Part shown: in pieces, positions 58,658 through 64,000 of the stretch
Position numbering within the stretch: the first letter of the stretch is position 1
How the letters are laid out: each line of letters starts with the position of its first letter
NCBI RefSeq assembly: GCF_004337985.1
Contig: NC_043742.1
Location: 4,639,259 to 4,703,258, forward strand
Reading direction: 5' to 3'
Length of the DNA: 64,000 bases
Source: Pyricularia pennisetigena
Lineage: Eukaryota; Ascomycota; Sordariomycetes; Magnaporthales; Pyriculariaceae
Notes under the pieces: model-generated
Database searches by the model: none
What the model was told of the DNA's origin: nothing
What the model saw: only the letters and a program-made list of their open reading frames with translations
Translations under genes and position numbers: made by a program

Positions 58658-59966
58658 TTACAAGAACGAAGCGACAGCACCTCCAATTATGGACAGACCA
58701 AGCAGAGCCATGTTAATCGAGGTGCCAGCAGCCGAGTTCTTGTTGTTGTTGCTGCTGCCTCCGCTACCAGCAGTGATGTCGTCGTTGGCCTTGGAGTTGT
58801 TGGACTCGCAGATAACCTTGCCCTGAATCTGGCCGTTGCTGCCAGCCTTCTTGAAGGTGTCGCAAGAGCTGCTGATATCGGTCGTGGACTGAGTGTCGAA
58901 CACACCCTTGACGTCGTTGAGGGAGGGAAGGGCAACACTACAAGTAACAATGAGTTAGTGGATCCTAAGGACAGGGGGAAGTCTGCTTTTCACTTACGAC
59001 TTGAAGTTACCGCGCATGAGCACAGCACCGCCAACGTCCCTGACCTTGGGAAGACCATCAATTCTCTCCAGGGCAGTGTTGTTGGCAATGGTCAGTCCAC
59101 CACCAATGGTGGTAAGCTGAGGGGCGGAGATGTTGGTGAGAGCCGAGTTACCAACGAAAGAGAAGTCCTTGCCAACTGCGGTCAGGTTGGGGAAAGACGC
59201 CTCCTTGATGAAGTTGAAGTCAAAGTAGATTGAGTTGTTGACCTTGCTAAGCTGGGGAGCGGTGAACGAGGAAGCATTGGCAATCGCCATCTCGGCAACC
59301 CACTTGAGAGCAGGGAAATCGAAGTTTGTTCCAAGACCGTTGACGGAAGCCTTGAAGCTGGTGCCGACGCTCTCAAGCTTGGAAGTAAACTTCTGCAGAC
59401 GCTGGTTGTTGTTGATGTCAATGTTGTCGACGGTAACGAGATCGAGGCCGTTCAGGTTCTCAATACGTGTGTCGGCAATGACGACAGTGGACGCCTTCTT
59501 GATGGCGGTACCAAGAGACGAAAGGGCACTAAGAGTGACCCAGCTGATCGAGTTCACCTCGCTAAGCTGAGGGAACTTCAGGTCACTCAGGAGCTCGTCC
59601 CTCTCCAACGTCATCTTGCCGGTGATTCTCTTGAGCGAGGTGCTCGACAGCGACACAATCTTCTTGTTGTCGACCATGGTCAAGTCACCCTGGATCTCTT
59701 CCGGTCCATCAAGCTGCAGAGTGCTGTCGGTCTGGTTGCCGATGACAACATTTCCCTTCAAGGTTTTGCAGCTCCTCAGTGCGCTCGCATCGCTGTTAGA
59801 GTTGATGCTGATAGTGCTCTGGCTGCATTGGTTCTGGGCTGTTGAGTGAAGGCTTGGTTAGATGATTGCGACGCTTGAGTGATGGAACCAAATCTTCTAT
59901 TGTTGTTGACATACCCGAGGCCAGGCTCGCGGCCGCCAGAAGAGTGACGAAGGACTTGGCAATCAT
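58658..59966 (-). CDS. ECM33: Ecm33-like GPI-anchored cell-wall protein
   Basis: Three exons, complement(join(58658..58937,58998..59838,59915..59966)), 390 aa. Ecm33-type proteins are abundant glycosylated cell-surface proteins needed for wall integrity. A cleavable signal peptide (MIAKSFVTLLAAASLAS) is split by intron 1. Next, repeated leucine-rich receptor-L-like units alternate strands and asparagines (IQGDLTMVDNKKIVSLSS, LSEVNSISWVTLSALSSL, NGLDLVTVDNIDINNNQRL, LTIANNTALERIDGLPKV). Several N-glycosylation sequons are present. Cysteine pairs bracket the domain near residues 23-47 and 320-340. The C-terminal 30 residues form a GPI signal: a Ser/Asn/Gly-rich spacer (GSGGSSNNNKNSAAG) followed by the hydrophobic tail INMALLGLSIIGGAVASFL. 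Length and layout match fungal homologues. Confidence 0.94.
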
Positions 59967-61622
59967 CGTTTCTGATTATGATCTGCAAGTAGTGGATTGA
60001 ATGTCAGTCAAAACAAAAGAATATAGCGGGGAACAGTGGGCAGAATGGGCGACGAGTTGAATGGCGGTGGTGTATAGCTCTATAAATGAGATGATAAAAC
60101 CAAGCTCCAAGCCAAGTACATTCACCAGAATATGCTGGGAATGAAATATGGTGGTAATGCCTGGGATTAAAAGGGCAATGTGATCTGATCTGCCGATTTC
60201 CATTTGTTCTTCTCTGGCATAGCCAGCGAAAAGTGGAAGGCCGTTCGTGTGTAATGTGTGTTGGGAAGGCGAGGGCGAGGTGAGGAAGAAGGCCATCAAA
60301 GACCAAGGATCGTGCTGGCCCGTTGTTGTGGTGGGAGAATGAGGCCACCGTTCGCATTTTCCCCCGGGTCTCCGTTCGATCTTTCTCATCCCAGAGCTTG
60401 AAGCTATGCGAAGCTCATGCGCGGCACGACCTTTGCCCAACAAGCTGCCCCAGCCAGACCACAGACCAACCAACCCCAAGGTTTGGTTGAACGGCCATGC
60501 ACAGCAAAACCATAGAAATGAATATGACAGGCGGTTCAGAACAAATCCAGCTTCACATGTTCTTACCTGTATGTGGAGAAGATCCGGAAAGATGTCGCTG
60601 ATGTGGTGAAAGGCTGCTCTAGTGCTAGCAACTCTAATCAAGGTTTTGTTGGCCGGGTTGGTGGGAAGCGAGGCCCTTGGTAAAAATAAGACTTCCTCCT
60701 CAAAAAGGCCTTGGAAATCCGGACAATTCAAATATTAAAGTATGTAGCGAGTGAACGTCGAAGTGGAAAGGAATGAGGAAAGAATGCCCGGCGAACGGTT
60801 TGGGGCTTGTTGACTTGTGTTTGTGGCTTACAAAAAGGAGGAAGGAAGAGAAGGAGGAGCGGAAAAAAGGGTCAGAATCCAGCGGCGAAGGGGCACGTTA
60901 AGTTGAATTGCGAGTTGCGCCTGGAGAAGGCACGAACCACGCTAGCATGTTTGGTAGCCAGGGGTAGGCGGCTCCATACGACCACCCCACTACCCGTCCA
61001 GCTTCCCTTGTCCTCACGCCCCCGTTTCCTTGGTCAGCTAACTTTCCTTAGCATTGGAGCCAAGGTAAGGTACGGTACCTTGCCTTTCCTAGGTACCCTA
61101 TCGTAGTACTGTAGTTTATTACTGCGGGCGTGCAATAGTCGGTGGTAGGAGGCACTCGGCCGGTCAGGTAGACCTGTCCTAGCCAGCTGTTGATGGTTGT
61201 AGAGCAATCCGATTTTTTCCCCCCTTTGTTTACTTTTTCCTTTTGAATTTTTACTTTTTTTTCTGCCTGACTATCCAATAATTTTTACGACCATGAAATG
61301 CTTTGAGTTGACATGTTGATGGATCCCCGGGCTCGAGTCAATGCATGATGTGAATGAGATCGAAAAAGTACTAGCTACGGTGTCGTCTGGTCTACATACA
61401 TGGTTGAGAACGGCCGATGTGCTATCACGAGCCTGCCAAAATGCAAGCTACGGCAACGTCAACACATCCGATGGAAGCATAGTTTTACAAGTACAAACAG
61501 GTCGTGGCGTGTATGCTGTGCTTGCTCATCTGGACTCTGGTAGTGTAGCGGGTCACAAGGTTTCGTCCCCATCAAATCCCCTCAGACTGGGACTTTCTGT
61601 CACAACAAAGGAGAGAGAGGAC

Positions 61623-61649
61623 AAAAAAAAAAAAAAAAAAAAAAAAAAA
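61623..61649. repeat. 27-nt poly-A tract
   Basis: Uninterrupted A run in the gene-free 4-kb region, preceded by GAGAGAGAGGAC. Confidence 0.95.
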
Positions 61650-63948
61650 CCGTCAAACAATCGGCATGACTCTCGCACTGCGGAGCAGCCACATGGGGAA
61701 TCCGGCTGCTTTTGGTATCAGCAACCGTTAAAGCACGACAATGACAATCGAGGAAGTCAATCAAACACGCCAAATTTGTTACTGCTACTGTTAACAATAT
61801 GCATATAACAGTAAATTTCCCGCATCAACTATACCAGTTGAAGCTCGCAATGTTGCTCAATTCAAATATTGGGAAATCGAAGGCATTGCTTCCGTCGGGT
61901 TGGTGGTAAATATACCGCACATAAATAAGATGACGACCGACATATAATGTTAAACTGCCTCTCATCATCGATCCTGCGCGGGCGGGAGCAAGAGTGGGGC
62001 AAATTTTGATTGAACGAAATCTTGCGAATCAATTTTGGTCGCCAAAACTTCTCGGAGCATTTCCCTCGACTGGCGAGATTGGGTATCCACGCCAATTGAA
62101 AGTTAGCACACCAAGCACCGTCAATGTCCAATTACGGGTGAGATTTTATTTCTTCAATCCAACCATCCCTGGATTGATATGCGGAGATGGTAGCTTGGAC
62201 AACACTGCGAAATGCAGACATCGGGGGAAAAATGGAACAAAAGCAAACGACAAGTTCGAAATGATGGCTTCAGTCAAGGACATTGTTTCAACTAGGCACT
62301 TATTCGGTATCTACTGTACAATTTAACCCCCAATAAGGCAGATGAACCTACGAAGGTAGTTTTATTCTCCGCTCCATGTTCTATCTTTATCTATCCGTCT
62401 CGATGTGTGACAATGCCTCCCCGACCAATCCATGTTCAGTTCTGGGAAGATTGACAGAGCAGCCTCATGGGTGCAGCCTCGGCAACATCGGTACAATTTC
62501 CGGTTCTAGATGTTTGCTTTACCTGCCAAATGCGATTCGATAGTAATCAATGCTGGTACATAATACTGGTTACGGTACTTGGTAGGTACCCTCGTCATCA
62601 AGAAGCAGACGATCATGATTGTGACCGCACTACTGACGGTGCCAGATTGACATAGTAAGGACATCTGGAACAGGGCCGCCTTGTCTAAAAGGAAAAGACA
62701 GTGCAGTGCTGGTAGGAGACCAACCTAACCTTGTACAGTATGTGATAATTAAGCACCACCCCCAACCCCACCAGCCTTGAAAGCACACCCCTTTCAAACT
62801 TGGCGTGCAGCTGCCCCCCAAATGCCTCGTCTCCTTGAATGCTACATGTTTCAAGGGAGTATCAATATGACGCAGAAACTTGGAAAATAACCAAACAATA
62901 GCCACACGGGTGTACAGTGATTGTTGATCATTGGAGACGTCGAGTAAAGCCCTAGTATCAGTTCCCGACACGGACGTCATGTAAAAGAAATGCTCCAGAG
63001 GCCTGACAATCAATCAATCTGTTGGGAATAGATAATTGTTATTATTTGTGTGCGTGTGTGTATGTATGTGTGTATACCGTAAACGTGCATGGCAGTCTGT
63101 AGAATACGGGATTTGCATGTGAGATGGATGGATGGATCAGGATGGACTGTGTGGTTGGTTGGTGGTTCGTCTCTGGGTCGGTCCCAGTTTTGCCCAGGAA
63201 CGAACGAAAACCATGCAGTACAGCGAAAATGCCATGGGAAAATACGAGTCCAGATGGAACCATGACCTTATCTTGCCTTTGGCCTTGCAAATATACAATC
63301 TCGTCTCTACTACCGAGAAGGGCCCCCGCCAGACGAAGACGACGGATGAGTGAGGAATTGAAGAGCCAAATTTCGGGTTTCTTCAGGCTGTCTTGCCCTG
63401 ACCTAACTAAGCCTTGCAAGAAGACAGCTTAACCTATTCCCGCCATCTTCTCCCTCTCATATTTCGTTATGCCTTGGAGGAATCCAATTCCCTGCCCGGA
63501 TTGGTCCGAGGTGGCGGCGTGCTTCGGCACTGTCTCATTGATCTGCAAAGTTCGTTCCCGGTCGGGAGTGGCGTGACTCTGAGGAGTAGGTACCAAGACT
63601 CGCAGTGTAAGGCAAGAGAGGGAAAAAAAAATAATAAAAAGAAAATAAAAGAAAAATGAGTCTTGGAGAGGAGCACAGTATTTGATACGGTCGGCCTAGT
63701 CTAGACTGGATAGTCTGTTTCCAGAAGGAATACTCCTCCCATCGTAGAAACTCCAAGCTTTCGCCTTCCAGATCCCTCGACTTACGCGGCCTTTGCCTCT
63801 TCAGATGCGACAGCTCATAGCCAACCATCCCCATTGGGCTCGTGTTCGGCTGCCAGGGTAGCCAGTGCATATGTCTCCGACCTTGGTCTTCCGAGGAGAC
63901 AGCTGTCATGGGAGGGGGAAACTGCGATCAGTTGCCACCGACAAACAG

Positions 63949-63984
<36 letters not shown>
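63949..63984. repeat. 36-nt poly-A tract
   Basis: Uninterrupted A run at the right edge of the window, in non-coding sequence. Confidence 0.95.
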
Positions 63985-63985
<1 letters not shown>

Positions 63986-64000
63986 GTCCGTGTCCCACGC

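Larger units (their letters stand above)
59967..64000. other. 4-kb stretch without recognisable genes
   Basis: The first kilobase is the ECM33 promoter and leader. Beyond it I see only short frames in both strands, a 27-nt poly-A at 61623-61649, a 36-nt poly-A at 63949-63984, a TG-rich microsatellite-like run near 63047-63073 and GGTACC-type repeats near 61070-61095. A gene made of several short exons could be hidden here; none was supported. Confidence 0.45.

Noticed and set aside
59976..60731. 251-codon minus-strand open frame upstream of ECM33
   Set aside because: Lies in the promoter and leader of ECM33, shows no recognisable family, and overlaps its expected 5' untranslated region.
1..64000. 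CRISPR arrays, bacterial-type operons, intact transposons
   Set aside because: No regularly spaced direct repeats, transposase, reverse transcriptase or long terminal repeats were recognised anywhere.

Overview
The window is nuclear DNA from a filamentous ascomycete (Pezizomycotina, most likely a sordariomycete). This rests on short 50-150 bp introns with GTAAGT-like donors and CTAAC/CTGAC branch sites, and on typical fungal families: secreted tyrosinase, Ecm33-type GPI protein, fungal 7-TM rhodopsin-like protein, Sec62, End3 and DUF2408/UPF0662. The exact species cannot be settled by eye. Gene density is about one gene per 3 kb on both strands. There is no operon, CRISPR array, intact transposon or recognisable secondary-metabolite cluster. 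Exon models below were built by hand from splice signals and reading phase; nearly all close as exact multiples of three.

Layout. 0-5 kb: membrane-anchored histidine acid phosphatase (phytase family, -) and a Ser/Pro/Arg-rich unknown (-). 6.6-8.2 kb: secreted tyrosinase (-). 10.7-12.1 kb: rhodopsin-like 7-TM protein (+). 13.1-14.4 kb: Sec62 (+). 15.0-15.7 kb: GNAT acetyltransferase (-). 18.5-21.8 kb: nine-exon phospholipase D (+). 22.5-24.9 kb: transmembrane PDI-like protein (-). 26.0-27.8 kb: tyrosyl-DNA phosphodiesterase (+). 28.1-28.6 kb: acyl-CoA-binding protein (-). 29.5-31.0 kb: DUF7587-like protein (-). 31.4 kb: assembly gap inside a poly-T tract. 32.6-33.9 kb: AIF/FSP1-like oxidoreductase (+). 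34.3-35.7 kb: End3 (-). 36.6-36.9 kb: relic of an MFS transporter. 37.8-39.9 kb: unknown protein whose frame carries an in-frame TAG (-). 41.6-43.0 kb: potassium-channel-beta-type aldo-keto reductase (+). 43.7-45.1 kb: sphingolipid delta-4 desaturase (+). 46.0-47.3 kb: Scs2-type VAP (-). 48.8-49.9 kb: UBA-C2H2-UBX protein (+). 50.6-51.4 kb: ribosomal stalk protein P1 (-). 52.1-54.0 kb: DUF2408 protein (+). 54.5-55.2 kb: YCII-domain protein (-). 56.0-57.9 kb: splicing factor 45 (+). 58.7-60.0 kb: Ecm33 (-). 60-64 kb: no gene seen.

Most genes are housekeeping: secretory pathway (Sec62, PDI, VAP, Ecm33), membrane lipids (PLD, delta-4 desaturase, ACBP), endocytosis (End3), translation (P1), splicing (SPF45) and DNA repair (Tdp1). 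They do not form an obvious single pathway. The most interesting points are microexons of 11, 14, 15 and 23 nt plus a GC-AG intron, an in-frame stop in an otherwise long conserved-looking frame, a three-frame MFS relic, a possible ADP-ribosyltransferase-like layout in the DUF7587-like protein, and very long poly(A)/poly(T) tracts throughout the non-coding DNA. I found no convincing new multi-gene system.
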